64,000 nucleotides of DNA from Limosilactobacillus portuensis (GCF_014838735.1 NZ_JABUXQ010000001.1:1-64000); one strand, 5' to 3'. Positions 29,701 to 40,060 are shown, counted from the first letter of the stretch. A program made the numbers and translations. The notes: generated by a model from the letters alone, not told the origin.

Positions 29701-30687
29701 ATGTTTCATAAGCCAAAGATCGTTGTGATCGGGGGTGGAACTGGTCTTCCAGTTATCCTTCGTGGGTTACGCGATCAAAATGCTGATATTACAGCGGTAG
29801 TTACCGTTGCGGATGATGGTGGTTCATCGGGAATCCTACGAGATTATATTAATGTGGTCCCGCCTGGTGATATTCGAAATGTTCTGGTTGCTCTCTCTGA
29901 ATTACCAAAATTACAGAAAGAAATCTTCCAGTACCGTTTCAAAACGACTGACCAATTTTTAGCAGGCCATGCCATTGGCAACCTTATTATTTCCGCACTT
30001 TCAGAAATGCAGGGTGACATTTTTGATGCAGTTCAGGAACTTTCAGAGATGATGGAGATTCGGGGACACGTTTTCCCTGTTTCTGATGAACCATTAACGT
30101 TGAATGCCGAATTTATGGATGGCTCGACCATTAGTGGTGAGTCAGAAATTACTAAGGCCCATAAGCAGATTAAACGTGTCTGGGTAACGCCATCAAATGA
30201 TGATGACGGACATAAAGCAAAAGCGGTTCCTGAGGTTATTAAGGCAATTGAAAATGCGGATCAAATTGTTTTGGGGCCGGGTAGTCTGTTTACAAGTATT
30301 TTGCCAAATTTAATGATTCGCGATGTTGCCCAGGCTGTATGCAGAAGTAGGGCAGAAGTAGTCTATATTTGTAACATTATGACGCAAAAGGGTGAAACCG
30401 ATCACTTTACTGATGCCGATCATGTTCGCGTGCTTAACCGTCACCTTGGGAAAGACTTTATTGATACCGTATTGGTTAATATTCAGCCAGTTCCCGATAA
30501 TTATATTGACTTTAAGGAATGGAACGAAATTTCCCAACCTGTGGGACATGATTTTCAGGGGCTCCGGAAGCAGGGATGCCGAGTTATTAGTTCCAACTTC
30601 TTACAGTTAAAGGATAATGGAGCATTTCATGACCGTGATAAGGTTGTTAATGAGTTAATGAATCGCCTCCATGAAGTTCATGATTAG
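29701..30687 (+). CDS. yvcK: YvcK/GlmR-type gluconeogenesis factor
   Basis: A 328-residue CofD/UPF0052-fold protein that binds UDP-GlcNAc and, in Bacillus (GlmR), stimulates GlmS to feed cell-wall synthesis. The N-terminal [13 protein letters not shown] at residues 11-23 and [11 protein letters not shown] near 34-44 are typical. GlmS, its likely partner, is in this window at 55612. Spacing to rapZ is 20 bases and to whiA 13 bases. Confidence 0.93.
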   Translation: MFHKPKIVVIGGGTGLPVILRGLRDQNADITAVVTVADDGGSSGILRDYINVVPPGDIRNVLVALSELPKLQKEIFQYRFKTTDQFLAGHAIGNLIISALSEMQGDIFDAVQELSEMMEIRGHVFPVSDEPLTLNAEFMDGSTISGESEITKAHKQIKRVWVTPSNDDDGHKAKAVPEVIKAIENADQIVLGPGSLFTSILPNLMIRDVAQAVCRSRAEVVYICNIMTQKGETDHFTDADHVRVLNRHLGKDFIDTVLVNIQPVPDNYIDFKEWNEISQPVGHDFQGLRKQGCRVISSNFLQLKDNGAFHDRDKVVNELMNRLHEVHD

Positions 30688-30700
30688 GGGGTGACTAGCA

Positions 30701-31642
30701 TTGTCCTATGCTAGCGAAGTAAAAAAAGAGTTAACGGCAATTAAGGTTCATCGTGATAATGCTAAAGCGGAACTAATGGCTTTAATCAGGATGAATGGCT
30801 CAATCGGAATTAGTAATCATCACCTAGTATTGAATATTCAAACTGAAAATCCTGCCATTGCTCGACGAATTTATTCATTGCTAAAAGACTTCTATCACGT
30901 CGAAAGTGAAATTGTTGTGCGGCGGAAGATGAAACTAAAGAAGAATAACCAGTATATTGTTCGCTTGCGTTATTCTGCAGAACGTGTTTTGGATGATTTA
31001 CAAATCTTACAAGGGATGCAAATCAAGGAACAGGTTCCTGTTGAACTGTTAAAGGATGAATGGATGGTTCGTTCATATTTACGTGGTGCATTTTTAGCTG
31101 GTGGTTCTGTAAATAACCCCGAAACTTCGCGATATCATTTAGAAATTTATTCTCTCTATGAAGAACATAATGAGATGATTGCTCGGATGATGAATAAGTT
31201 TGGCTTAAATGCGCAAACAACTGCTCGACGAAGCGGGTACATTGTTTATCTTAAGGAAGCTGAGAAAATTGCTAACTTTATGTCGCTAATTGGCGCAACT
31301 AATTCGATGCTGCAATTTGAAAACATTCGAATTGTTCGCGATATGCGTAATTCGGTTAATCGTCTCGTTAACTGTGAGAATGCAAATATGAATAAGATCG
31401 CTAATGCCTCAACTAAGCAGATTGAAAACATTAAGCTCATTGAAGCAAGTGTCGGCTTAGAAAGCTTGCCAGATAAGTTACGCGAGATTGCTGAAACGCG
31501 CCTTGCTCACCAGGAAGTCAGTTTAAAAGAATTAGGAGAATTAGTTCCTGGTGGTCCAATTTCGAAGTCTGGTGTCAATCATCGCTTGCGAAAGCTAAAC
31601 GCGTATGCGGATGAGCTGCGAACCAGAGCATTGACTAAATAA
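30701..31642 (+). CDS. whiA: WhiA family DNA-binding protein
   Basis: A 313-residue protein with an N-terminal LAGLIDADG-like domain ([14 protein letters not shown] near 127) that has lost nuclease function and a C-terminal helix-turn-helix ([26 protein letters not shown] near 273). In Firmicutes it influences cell division and chromosome segregation. The start is a TTG at 30701 after AGGGGGTGACTAGCA; no nearby ATG fits the family start [11 protein letters not shown]. Confidence 0.94.
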   Translation: MSYASEVKKELTAIKVHRDNAKAELMALIRMNGSIGISNHHLVLNIQTENPAIARRIYSLLKDFYHVESEIVVRRKMKLKKNNQYIVRLRYSAERVLDDLQILQGMQIKEQVPVELLKDEWMVRSYLRGAFLAGGSVNNPETSRYHLEIYSLYEEHNEMIARMMNKFGLNAQTTARRSGYIVYLKEAEKIANFMSLIGATNSMLQFENIRIVRDMRNSVNRLVNCENANMNKIANASTKQIENIKLIEASVGLESLPDKLREIAETRLAHQEVSLKELGELVPGGPISKSGVNHRLRKLNAYADELRTRALTK

Positions 31643-31657
31643 GAAAGTTTAAACGAA

Positions 31658-31690
31658 AATAAGCTGAAGGAAATTTTCCTTCAGCTTATT
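31658..31690. terminator. bidirectional terminator between whiA and clpP
   Basis: AATAAGCTGAAGG/CCTTCAGCTTATT forms a near-perfect hairpin, with T-runs usable on both strands. Confidence 0.85.
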
Positions 31691-31702
31691 TTTGATCATT
31701 AG

Positions 31703-32296
31703 TTACTTTAACTTAGAATTGTTTTCCATAATTCCATCAAGCAAACCATAATCAACAGCTTCTTGAGCAGTTAAGTAGTGATCACGTTCGGTATCACGAT
31801 TAATCTTTTCGATTGGCTGTCCTGAATTCTTGGCCAGAATTTCGTTAATCATCTTTCGTGTCTTTAGAATTTCAGTAGCAGCAATTTCAATTTCGGTTTG
31901 TTGGCCTTGGGCACCACCAGATGGTTGGTGAATCAAGACTTGTGAATGTGGTAAACCAAACCGCTTACCCTTAGCACCTGAAGATACTAAGACGCTAGCC
32001 ATGGAAGCGGCCATTCCGATAACAATAGTTTGAACATCAGACTTGATGAAGTTCATGGTATCGTAAATTGCCATTCCAGATGTAACCACACCACCTGGAG
32101 AGTTGATGTAAAGGTAAATATCTTTTGTTGAATCTTGCGCATCTAGGAAAAGAAGTTGCGCAACGATTGAATTAGCCATATCGTCTTCAATTGGACCAGA
32201 TAGCATGATGATCCGATCCTTTAGAAGCCGTGAATAAATGTCATAAGCACGTTCACCACGAGATGATTGCTCAATGACAGTAGGAACTAAATTCAT
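31703..32296 (-). CDS. clpP: ClpP protease subunit
   Basis: A 197-residue serine protease that forms the tetradecameric chamber fed by ClpX/ClpC/ClpE. The catalytic Ser98 lies in GMAASMA, His123 in HSQVLIHQP and the Asp in [14 protein letters not shown] near 170. The start ATG at 32296 has GGGAGG upstream. The promoter carries a perfect CtsR box and a near-CIRCE element follows, so it belongs to the heat-shock regulon. Confidence 0.97.
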   Translation of the reverse strand: MNLVPTVIEQSSRGERAYDIYSRLLKDRIIMLSGPIEDDMANSIVAQLLFLDAQDSTKDIYLYINSPGGVVTSGMAIYDTMNFIKSDVQTIVIGMAASMASVLVSSGAKGKRFGLPHSQVLIHQPSGGAQGQQTEIEIAATEILKTRKMINEILAKNSGQPIEKINRDTERDHYLTAQEAVDYGLLDGIMENNSKLK

Positions 32297-32318
32297 AGTC
32301 GATTAGCCTCCCTTATTT

Positions 32319-32345
32319 TTAGCACTTGTTAGCATTAATTGCTAA
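32319..32345. promoter_or_regulatory. CIRCE-like HrcA operator in the clpP leader
   Basis: TTAGCACTT-N9-AATTGCTAA matches CIRCE (TTAGCACTC-N9-GAGTGCTAA) at 15 of 18 arm positions. It lies between the clpP -10 and start codon, the usual place for an HrcA operator. Confidence 0.6.
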
Positions 32346-32356
32346 CTTATGTGAAT

Positions 32357-32385
32357 ACTATACTCGTTTGGTCAAAAAAGGTCAA
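32357..32385 (-). promoter_or_regulatory. clpP promoter
   Basis: On the minus strand TTGACC, 17 bases, TATAGT. The CtsR box covers the -35 and spacer. Confidence 0.75.
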
Positions 32386-32386
32386 A
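32370..32386. promoter_or_regulatory. CtsR operator of clpP
   Basis: GGTCAAA-AAA-GGTCAAA is an exact match to the CtsR heptad direct repeat GGTCAAA-NAN-GGTCAAA. It overlaps the clpP -35 box, so bound CtsR blocks transcription until heat stress. Confidence 0.92.
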
Positions 32387-32401
32387 TGATTTGTCGTGAA
32401 A

Positions 32402-32443
32402 AATAAAATGAGACCGGGAGTTTAACGGTCTCATTATTTTATT
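32402..32443. terminator. bidirectional hairpin upstream of the clpP promoter
   Basis: AATAAAATGAGACCG/CGGTCTCATTATTTTATT, AT-rich on both sides. On the minus strand it ends the transcript of the 37-residue gene upstream and insulates clpP. Confidence 0.75.
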
Positions 32444-32537
32444 ATGGTCAATTCGTGGTGTTTATACGGCTAAGCATCATTAATGATAGGGGGAGAGGAA
32501 ATAATGAGCCGTATAGCATAGTTGGTATTAATTTAAT

Positions 32538-32651
32538 TTAGTGAAGATCCTTAGCAATCAAACTGAGTTCAGTAGCAGCTGATTCTTTATCAAGGGTTGT
32601 CCAGTCGGTGTTGTTAAATTTAATGAATGCTTTGAATGTATCTTTAGTCAT
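32538..32651 (-). CDS. 37-residue small protein of unknown function
   Basis: A short frame starting MTKDTFKAFIKFNNTDW and ending IAKDLH, with GAGGT about 9 bases before its ATG and a terminator 95 bases downstream. The peptide is soluble-looking and amphipathic, with a single Trp and no signal sequence or double-glycine leader. I do not recognise it. The good ribosome binding site, isolated transcription unit and absence of another explanation for the region support a real gene. Confidence 0.5.
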   Translation of the reverse strand: MTKDTFKAFIKFNNTDWTTLDKESAATELSLIAKDLH

Positions 32652-32868
32652 AATAAATTACCTCGTTTTCATATATTGGGACTTTTAATTGGCCCTTCTT
32701 TGTTTACGACTATATAGTACCTCCTATTGGTATACTTTGCAAGTTCTTTTGCTTATTAATTTTATTAAAGATATTATTAAATTGGTCTAGTTTAATTTGG
32801 AGAAATTTTTTTTACTTTAGCAAATGCTGCTATGATAATCCTGACAAGAGATAGCATCTTATGAAGGG

Positions 32869-32897
32869 TTGCTTTTTAAATCCATGCCCGGTATAAT
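32869..32897 (+). promoter_or_regulatory. promoter of the 43-residue basic protein
   Basis: TTGCTT, 17 bases, TATAAT, about 45 bases before the ATG. Confidence 0.65.
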
Positions 32898-32943
32898 TGG
32901 AACGTTAATTAATTTACGTTTAATATATAAGGAGGCATTTGCT

Positions 32944-33075
32944 ATGCGTAAAGCACACCCATACGGCGTTCAAGGTCGTCGGCCAATTGCTCCTAAGTAC
33001 AAGCGAGCATTAAAGGAAAAGAAGATTGAAGCTATTCGTAAGTGGGCTAAGGAAAAGCCAGCTGAAGAAAAGTAG
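32944..33075 (+). CDS. 43-residue very basic protein of unknown function
   Basis: A small protein, MRKAHPYGVQGRRPIAPKYK followed by a Lys/Glu-rich helix (RALKEKKIEAIRKWAKEKPAEEK). Thirteen or so Lys/Arg residues suggest an RNA- or ribosome-binding peptide, but no family is recognised. The ATG at 32944 follows AAGGAGGCATTTGCT; the frame is open upstream, but that extension lacks a ribosome binding site and spans the promoter. It has its own promoter and terminator, and codon use resembles highly expressed genes. Confidence 0.65.
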   Translation: MRKAHPYGVQGRRPIAPKYKRALKEKKIEAIRKWAKEKPAEEK

Positions 33076-33090
33076 TTTAATATCGTAATG

Positions 33091-33123
33091 GTTGACTGAA
33101 TCTATTTTAGTCAACTTTTTTAT
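33091..33123 (+). terminator. terminator of the 43-residue gene
   Basis: GTTGACT/AGTCAAC stem, 11-nt loop, then TTTTTT. Confidence 0.85.
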
Positions 33124-33219
33124 TTACTTTATTTAATAATAGGGATCAACCGGAAGTTAACTTTCTTAGAGGAAAGGCTGACTGGCATAGGACGATAAAT
33201 GTTGATGAAATAATTAAAC

Positions 33220-33271
33220 AATAGTAAGAAGCCGAGAAAAACAAGACGTTTTTTCTCGGCTTCTTACTATT
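33220..33271. terminator. 24-bp hairpin preceding family A copy 2
   Basis: AATAGTAAGAAGCCGAGAAAA pairs with TTTTCTCGGCTTCTTACTATT around a short loop. As at 20215, the T-run lies inside the stem. It may stop transcription in both directions between the 43-residue gene and tRNA-Arg. Confidence 0.6.
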
Positions 33272-33281
33272 ACCAGTAATT

Positions 33282-33463
33282 TTCGAAACTACTGAGTCTA
33301 ATTGCGGGAATCCAAATAGGCTCACTTCATTTCGTAACCCGAGCCTTCGAGTCTAACACAGCGGAGCAAGCCTATTCGGCTACGAACGACTCTGATGAGT
33401 TTATCATCATTCGTCGTTCTAGGTTAGCCCATCAGGCTCTTAAATGGGTTAATTCCCAGTTTC
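33282..33463. repeat. structured intergenic element, family A copy 2
   Basis: Second copy of the element at 20279-20454. Compared with copy 1, GGAAAT/ATTTCC becomes GGGAAT/ATTCCC (33306-33311 with 33452-33457), a compensatory change, and GATGAA/TTCATC becomes GATGAG/TTTATC (33394-33405), which keeps pairing through G-U. The ATAGGCT/AGCCTAT stem is unchanged. This fills most of the 450-base gap between the 43-residue gene and the tRNA. Confidence 0.75.
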
Positions 33464-33483
33464 CCTCTATATTAAATATTACT

Positions 33484-33518
33484 AAAAAAGGAGACTAACA
33501 AATTTTGCTAGTCTCCTT
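33484..33518 (-). terminator. tRNA-Arg terminator
   Basis: On the minus strand, AAGGAGACTA/TAGTCTCCTT is followed by TTTTTT, 9 bases after the tRNA 3' end. Confidence 0.85.
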
Positions 33519-33526
33519 ATAAAAAA

Positions 33527-33598
33527 TGCGCCCCCCGAGAGTCGAACTCGGATCTCAAGAACCGGAATCTCACGTGCGATCCATTACACTAAGGGTGC
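33527..33598 (-). tRNA. trnR: tRNA-Arg(CCG)
   Basis: A 72-nt cloverleaf decoding CGG. The acceptor arms are GCACCCT and GGGGCGC, D-stem GTGT/GCAC, anticodon stem TGAGA/TCTTG with loop TTCCGGT, and T-arm CCGAG-TTCGACT-CTCGG. The acceptor pair 3-70 is an A-C mismatch, and pair 7-66 is T-G. The 3' CCA is not encoded. Confidence 0.92.
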
Positions 33599-33663
33599 GT
33601 CAACAAATATTATATTATCTTACTTTAACTATAATTGCAACAATAAATTTTTATTTTTAATAA

Positions 33664-33677
33664 TGATAACGTTTTCA
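33664..33677. promoter_or_regulatory. cre site (CcpA operator)
   Basis: TGATAACGTTTTCA fits the consensus TGWNANCGNTNWCA at every defined position. It is centred about 75 bases upstream of the predicted gap transcription start, a position where CcpA can activate; it also lies upstream of tRNA-Arg on the other strand. Confidence 0.7.
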
Positions 33678-33709
33678 CAAGAAAAATAAAACTTTTCAGG
33701 CTAATTGGA

Positions 33710-33738
33710 TAGACAAGTTAGTGAAATGTGAGTATTAT
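33710..33738 (+). promoter_or_regulatory. promoter of gap
   Basis: TAGACA, 17 bases, TATTAT. The leader would be about 130 bases long. Confidence 0.6.
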
Positions 33739-33877
33739 TAATACCGTAAGGTTGTAATTGCTAAGTCATGATCTGGTATAGATGCTTAATACTGCTTAGA
33801 TGTGGTTAGTATTGTATGAATGTGATTGAATTAGCAAAGACACTAATTATGTTTTTCCTAAAGGAGGAAATTGCAGT

Positions 33878-34891
33878 ATGACTGTAAAGATTGGTATTAA
33901 TGGTTTCGGCCGTATTGGTCGTTTGGCATTCCGTCGTATTCACGAACTCAACACTGATGATATTGAAGTTGTTGCTATCAACGATTTGACTTCACCAGAA
34001 ATGTTGGCTTACTTACTTAAGTACGACTCAACCCAAGGTCGTTTTGATGGCGAAGTTTCATCAACTGACAAGGGTATCGTTGTTGATGGTAAGAAATACC
34101 CTGTATACGCAGAACGTGACGCACGTAACATTCCTTGGGTAAAGAACGACGGTGTTGACTTTGTCCTTGAATGTACTGGTTTCTACACTTCTGCAGAAAA
34201 GTCACAAGCTCACTTGGATGCCGGCGCAAAGCGTGTTCTTATTTCTGCTCCTGCTGGTAACATTCCAACTGTTGTTCCTGGTGTTAACTTGGATACTTTG
34301 AAGGCTGATGACAAGATTGTTTCAGCTGGTTCATGCACAACTAGTTGTCTTGCACCAATGGCATACTGGTTGAACAAAAACTTCGGTATCAAGGTTGGTA
34401 CTATGACTACTGTTCACGCTTACACTGGTAGCCAAGCTGTTCTTGACCAACCACGTGGCAAGAAGTTCCGTAACAACCGTGCTGCTGCTGTTAACACTAT
34501 TCCTCACTCAAGTGGTGCTGCTAAGGCTATCGGTCTTGTTATTCCTGAATTGAACGGTAAGCTTTCAGGTCACGCACAACGTGTTGCTGTTCCTGATGGT
34601 TCATTAACTGAACTTGTTACTATCATGAACAAGAAGGTTTCTGTTGATGATGTTAACAACGCTATGAAGGAAGCTGCCAAGGATAACCCAGCATTCGGTT
34701 ACACTGATGACCCAATCGTTTCAACTGATATTATTGGTTCTACTTTTGGTTCTGTATTTGACCCATCACAAACCGAAATTATGGAAGGCGAAGATGGTAC
34801 TCAATTAGTTAAGACTGTTGCATGGTACGACAACGAAAATGGTTTCACTTGCAACATGATCCGGACTTTGCTTCACTTTGCAAACCTTTAA
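33878..34891 (+). CDS. gap: glyceraldehyde-3-phosphate dehydrogenase, type I
   Basis: A 337-residue glycolytic enzyme oxidising glyceraldehyde-3-phosphate with NAD. The Rossmann motif [10 protein letters not shown] is at residues 6-15, the catalytic Cys in [12 protein letters not shown] near 152-156 and the base His in [10 protein letters not shown] near 178. Codon use is extremely biased, as expected for a highly expressed gene. The start follows AAAGGAGGAAATTGCAGT. No cggR repressor gene precedes it, in contrast with many lactobacilli and Bacillus. Confidence 0.98.
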   Translation: MTVKIGINGFGRIGRLAFRRIHELNTDDIEVVAINDLTSPEMLAYLLKYDSTQGRFDGEVSSTDKGIVVDGKKYPVYAERDARNIPWVKNDGVDFVLECTGFYTSAEKSQAHLDAGAKRVLISAPAGNIPTVVPGVNLDTLKADDKIVSAGSCTTSCLAPMAYWLNKNFGIKVGTMTTVHAYTGSQAVLDQPRGKKFRNNRAAAVNTIPHSSGAAKAIGLVIPELNGKLSGHAQRVAVPDGSLTELVTIMNKKVSVDDVNNAMKEAAKDNPAFGYTDDPIVSTDIIGSTFGSVFDPSQTEIMEGEDGTQLVKTVAWYDNENGFTCNMIRTLLHFANL

Positions 34892-34918
34892 TCCGGAATG
34901 CTGAAATATTAGCGGCAT

Positions 34919-34957
34919 AAAAAAAGGTGGGAGGAGGAGACTCCAACCACCCTTTTT
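34919..34957 (+). terminator. gap-pgk intergenic terminator
   Basis: AAAAAGGTGG pairs with CCACCCTTTTT (one bulge), ending in a T-run 23 bases before pgk. As pgk has no clear promoter of its own, partial readthrough is likely. Confidence 0.75.
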
Positions 34958-34985
34958 CTTAACAAAGAAGGAGGAAACATAATTT

Positions 34986-36197
34986 ATGGCAAAATTAACT
35001 GTTGAAGATTTACCATTAAACGGTAAAAAAGTTTTAATGCGGGTTGACTTTAACGTTCCAATTAGTGATGACGGTACTAAGGTTGAAGATGATAACCGAA
35101 TCGTTGCCGCTTTACCAACTATTAAGTACGTTATCGAACATGGTGGTAAGGCTATTCTATTCTCACACCTTGGTCGAATTAAGAAAGAAGAAGACAAGCC
35201 TGCTAAGTCTTTAAAGGCTGTTGCTGAACGTCTTTCTGAATTACTCGATAAGCCCGTTAAGTTTGTTCCAGTTACTGAAGGTAAGGAACTAGAAGATGCT
35301 ATTAACGAACTTAAGGATGGCGAAGTATTGCTTGTTCAAAACACTCGTTATGAAGATGTTAAGAATGGCGAATACGTAAAGCGTGAATCTGGTAATGATC
35401 CTGAATTAGGTAAGTACTGGGCTTCCTTGGGTGACGTTTATGTTAACGATGCATTCGGTACTGCTCACCGGAAGCATGCTTCAAATGTTGGAATTGCTAC
35501 TAACATGCCAGGAAAGGCTGCTGCCGGCTTCTTGATGGAAAAGGAAATCAAGTTCTTGGGTGACGCAGTTGATAATCCACAACGGCCATTCGTTGCTATT
35601 CTTGGTGGTGCTAAGGTATCAGACAAGATTGGCGTTATTGATAACCTTCTTGACAAGGCTGACAAGATTATCATTGGTGGTGGAATGGCTTACACATTCT
35701 ACGCTGCTAAGGGTATTAAGACCGGTGACTCACTTGTTGAAAAAGACAAGATTGATGTTGCCAAGAAGATCCTTGATAAGGCTGGCGATAAGATCGTCCT
35801 TCCAATTGACAACGTTGTAGCTGACAAGTTTGACAATGATGCTAACACTAAGGTTGTTGAAGGCGACATTGACGACGGCTGGATGGCTCTTGATATTGGT
35901 CCTAAGTCTGTTGAAGAATTCAAGAATGTTTTGAAAGATGCTAAGACAGTTGTTTGGAATGGACCAATGGGTGTCTTTGAAAAGCCTAACTTTGCTAAGG
36001 GAACCCTTGAAGTAGGTAAGTTCCTTGGTACTTTGAACGATGCAACTACGATTGTTGGTGGTGGTGACTCTACTGCCGCTGTTAAGCAATTAGGAGTTGC
36101 CGATCAACTTACCCACATTTCTACTGGTGGTGGAGCTTCATTAACCTACCTTGAAGGTAAGACTTTGCCAGGAATTGCTGCAATTTCTGAAAAGTAA
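34986..36197 (+). CDS. pgk: phosphoglycerate kinase
   Basis: A 403-residue two-lobed kinase making ATP and 3-phosphoglycerate. The N-terminal signature [13 protein letters not shown] is at about 14-26, substrate residues lie in HLGRIKK near 61, and the C-terminal nucleotide block is [10 protein letters not shown] and [14 protein letters not shown]. Highly biased codons. Second gene of the glycolytic group. Confidence 0.98.
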   Translation: MAKLTVEDLPLNGKKVLMRVDFNVPISDDGTKVEDDNRIVAALPTIKYVIEHGGKAILFSHLGRIKKEEDKPAKSLKAVAERLSELLDKPVKFVPVTEGKELEDAINELKDGEVLLVQNTRYEDVKNGEYVKRESGNDPELGKYWASLGDVYVNDAFGTAHRKHASNVGIATNMPGKAAAGFLMEKEIKFLGDAVDNPQRPFVAILGGAKVSDKIGVIDNLLDKADKIIIGGGMAYTFYAAKGIKTGDSLVEKDKIDVAKKILDKAGDKIVLPIDNVVADKFDNDANTKVVEGDIDDGWMALDIGPKSVEEFKNVLKDAKTVVWNGPMGVFEKPNFAKGTLEVGKFLGTLNDATTIVGGGDSTAAVKQLGVADQLTHISTGGGASLTYLEGKTLPGIAAISEK

Positions 36198-36205
36198 TAT
36201 ATAAT

Positions 36206-36243
36206 AAAGCGGAATGGTTGAAACGGGACTATTCTGCTTTTTT
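36206..36243 (+). terminator. pgk-tpiA intergenic terminator
   Basis: AAAGCGGAATGG/CTATTCTGCTTT with G-T pairs, followed by a T-run. Confidence 0.7.
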
Positions 36244-36265
36244 GCGGTTTAAAGGAGTGATTTTG

Positions 36266-37015
36266 ATGAGGGTACCAATTATCGCTGGCAATTGGAAAAT
36301 GCATAAAGCGGTGGCTGAATCAGTTGATTTTGTTAAAAAGGTAAAGGATCAGCTGCCACCAGCAAAACAGTTGGAAACTGCATTAGCGGGGCCAACGTTA
36401 TCGTTAGTTTCAATGAAAGAAGCTGCTGCAGGCTCTCCACTGAAAATTGCTGCTGAGAACTGCTATTATAAAAATGAAGGTGCGTATACAGGCGAGACAA
36501 GTCCATACGCCCTTTATCAAGCAGGAATTCACCATGTAATCCTTGGACATTCCGAGCGCCGGAAGTACTTTCATGAGACTGATGAGATCGTAAATAAAAA
36601 AATTAAAGCAGCATTAGCTGATCATCTATGCCCCATCGTTTGTTGTGATGACACAATGGGACGACGGACAGCAGGGAAAAAAGTTCATTGGGTTGTAAAC
36701 CAAATTCTTTACGATGCTAAGGGACTTTCAAGCGACGAGATTAGACACGTTACAATTGCTTATGAGCCAAGTTGGGCAATTGGGACCGGTCAAAGTGCGG
36801 ATCCTAATGAAGCTGAAGAGGGATGTTACCTAATTCGACAGACGATAGCTTATATGTACGGGAATGACGTTGCTGATGACGTTCGAATCCTTTATGGAGG
36901 AAGCGTAACAACTAGTAATATCAATGACTTAATGTCAAGTCAGGATATTGATGGGGTCCTCGTAGGTGGTGCGAGCTTGGATCCTGAAACATTTTTAAAA
37001 TTAGTTAACCACTAA
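36266..37015 (+). CDS. tpiA: triosephosphate isomerase
   Basis: A 249-residue TIM barrel interconverting the two triose phosphates. Lys11 lies in GNWKMHK, the catalytic His in ILGHSERR near 95, and the catalytic Glu in AYEPSWAIGTG near 166. The segment usually reading CVGE is CCDDTMGRRTAGKKVHW here, a form I associate with lactobacilli. The ATG at 36266 follows AAAGGAGTGATTTTG; an upstream ATG at 36218 lies in the terminator and is rejected. Codon bias is visibly weaker than in gap, pgk and eno. Confidence 0.96.
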   Translation: MRVPIIAGNWKMHKAVAESVDFVKKVKDQLPPAKQLETALAGPTLSLVSMKEAAAGSPLKIAAENCYYKNEGAYTGETSPYALYQAGIHHVILGHSERRKYFHETDEIVNKKIKAALADHLCPIVCCDDTMGRRTAGKKVHWVVNQILYDAKGLSSDEIRHVTIAYEPSWAIGTGQSADPNEAEEGCYLIRQTIAYMYGNDVADDVRILYGGSVTTSNINDLMSSQDIDGVLVGGASLDPETFLKLVNH

Positions 37016-37019
37016 ATGC

Positions 37020-37048
37020 TTGTTTTTGGTTGCACAAAATAATACAAT
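37020..37048 (+). promoter_or_regulatory. promoter of eno
   Basis: TTGTTT, 17 bases, TACAAT, 55 bases before eno. This would allow eno to be expressed separately from tpiA. Confidence 0.55.
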
Positions 37049-37082
37049 ATTAATGAAATAGCGCGATTGCTATCGAATTTAA

Positions 37083-38426
<1,344 letters not shown>

Positions 38427-38447
38427 TTAACATAACGTTAAAGAATA

Positions 38448-38496
38448 ATAGACCTTTTCATAGTCAATTTCAGTTGACTGTGGAAGGTCTATTTTT
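38448..38496 (+). terminator. eno terminator
   Basis: ATAGACCTT...AGTCAA/TTGACT...AAGGTCTAT with a short internal loop, then TTTTTG. Confidence 0.85.
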
Positions 38497-38596
38497 GTTT
38501 AAGTTATTTTTATTATTTTATCAGCTTTTCTTTCTTAATTAAGTTAATTATTTTTTGTTAAACCAATTAATAATGAGAGAATGATTAGAAAAGTTC

Positions 38597-38625
38597 TTGG
38601 CAATTAGTGATTCATATAATATAAT
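38597..38625 (+). promoter_or_regulatory. promoter of the AAT-family permease
   Basis: TTGGCA, 17 bases, TATAAT. Confidence 0.7.
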
Positions 38626-38662
38626 TTGAAAAGCTATAATTTGAGAAAGGGATTTGATACTA

Positions 38663-40048
38663 ATGAAAAATTCTGCGCCAAAGTTACGGCGATCAATGAC
38701 TGCTGGCCAAATGGAAATGATTTCCTTAGGTGGAGCAATTGGTGTTGGGTTATTTATGGGTTCAACATCAACAATTAAGTGGACCGGACCATCAGTACTC
38801 TTAGCTTATGCATTTGTTGGCTTAATCCTCTACATTGTTATGCGGGCTCTTGGAGAAATGATCTACATTAATCCGGGAACGGGGTCGTTTGCGGACTACG
38901 CTACTGAGTATGTGCACCCACTTGCAGGATATCTTGCTAAATGGGCGAATGTCTTTGAATATATTGTTGTTGGAATGTCGGAAGTTGTGGCGGCTACCGA
39001 ATATCTGAAATTTTGGTGGCCACACATGCATACTTGGATTGCCGGGATCGTGATCATTATCTTCTTGGTATTGGCAAACCTTGCTAGTGCTAAGGCATAT
39101 GGCTCGCTAGAATTTTGGTTTGCAATGATCAAGGTTGTTACAATTATCTTCATGATTTTCTTAGGCTTCATGGTGATCCTTTTCGGTTTTGGTAACGGTG
39201 GTCACCCAACAGGTTTTAGTAATCTTTGGGCACATGGTGGCTTCTTTACGGGCGGAATTAGTGGTTTCTTCTTCTCAATGTCAATTATCGTTGGGTCATA
39301 TGAGGGAATTGAATTACTGGGAATTTCTGCTGGTGAAGTTGCCGATCCGCAGGAAGCAATTATTAAGTCTGTTAAGTCTGTCCTTTTTCGGATCCTGATT
39401 TTCTATGTTGGGGCTATCTTCGTTATCGTAACGATTTACCCGTGGGATAAGCTAAGCAGTGTTGGTTCACCATTTGTATCAACCTTTGCTAAGGTGGGGA
39501 TTACTGCTGCAGCATCAATTATTAACTTTGTTGTACTAACGGCAGCCCTTTCTGGTGCTAACTCCGGAATTTACAGTTCAAGTCGGATGCTATTTAAACT
39601 TTCCCATGAAGGGGATGCACCAAAGATTTTTGGTCGCCTTTCAAAGCGAATTGTTCCTGATGCGGCAATTCTTGGAATCTCCGGGGGAATTTTAATTGGC
39701 TTTATCATTGATATGATTTCCTCAATTTATAATCATTCAACTTCCGATATGTTTGTCGTTGTCTTCAGTTCTTCAGTTCTGCCAGGGATGATTCCGTGGT
39801 TTGTAATCCTTCTTGCGGAATTACGTTTCCGGAAGAATAATGCGGACTTGATGGTAGATCATCCGTTTAAGTTACCCCTCTATCCATTCTCAAATTACTT
39901 CGCGTTTATTATGCTAATTGTAATTGTGATCTTTATGTTCATTAATCCTGATACCCGGATTTCGGTTATTGTCGGGGCAATTGTTCTGATTGTTGCAACA
40001 ATTGTTTACCTTGTTCGTCATGGCTTAAAGAGAACAACAGCTAAATAA
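38663..40048 (+). CDS. amino-acid permease, AAT family
   Basis: A 461-residue amino-acid:proton symporter with 12 predicted helices. The start has the AAT-family layout (RRSMTAGQMEMISLGGAIGVGLFMGS, the first broken helix) and the motif GYLAKWANVFEYIVVGMSEVVAA. D-alanine/serine/glycine, GABA or aromatic amino acids are possible substrates; none can be assigned. I use the ATG at 38663, 11 bases after GAAAGGG; a TTG at 38654 is too close to that site. Own promoter and terminator. Confidence 0.88.
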   Translation: MKNSAPKLRRSMTAGQMEMISLGGAIGVGLFMGSTSTIKWTGPSVLLAYAFVGLILYIVMRALGEMIYINPGTGSFADYATEYVHPLAGYLAKWANVFEYIVVGMSEVVAATEYLKFWWPHMHTWIAGIVIIIFLVLANLASAKAYGSLEFWFAMIKVVTIIFMIFLGFMVILFGFGNGGHPTGFSNLWAHGGFFTGGISGFFFSMSIIVGSYEGIELLGISAGEVADPQEAIIKSVKSVLFRILIFYVGAIFVIVTIYPWDKLSSVGSPFVSTFAKVGITAAASIINFVVLTAALSGANSGIYSSSRMLFKLSHEGDAPKIFGRLSKRIVPDAAILGISGGILIGFIIDMISSIYNHSTSDMFVVVFSSSVLPGMIPWFVILLAELRFRKNNADLMVDHPFKLPLYPFSNYFAFIMLIVIVIFMFINPDTRISVIVGAIVLIVATIVYLVRHGLKRTTAK

Positions 40049-40060
40049 GGACTTAACTAG

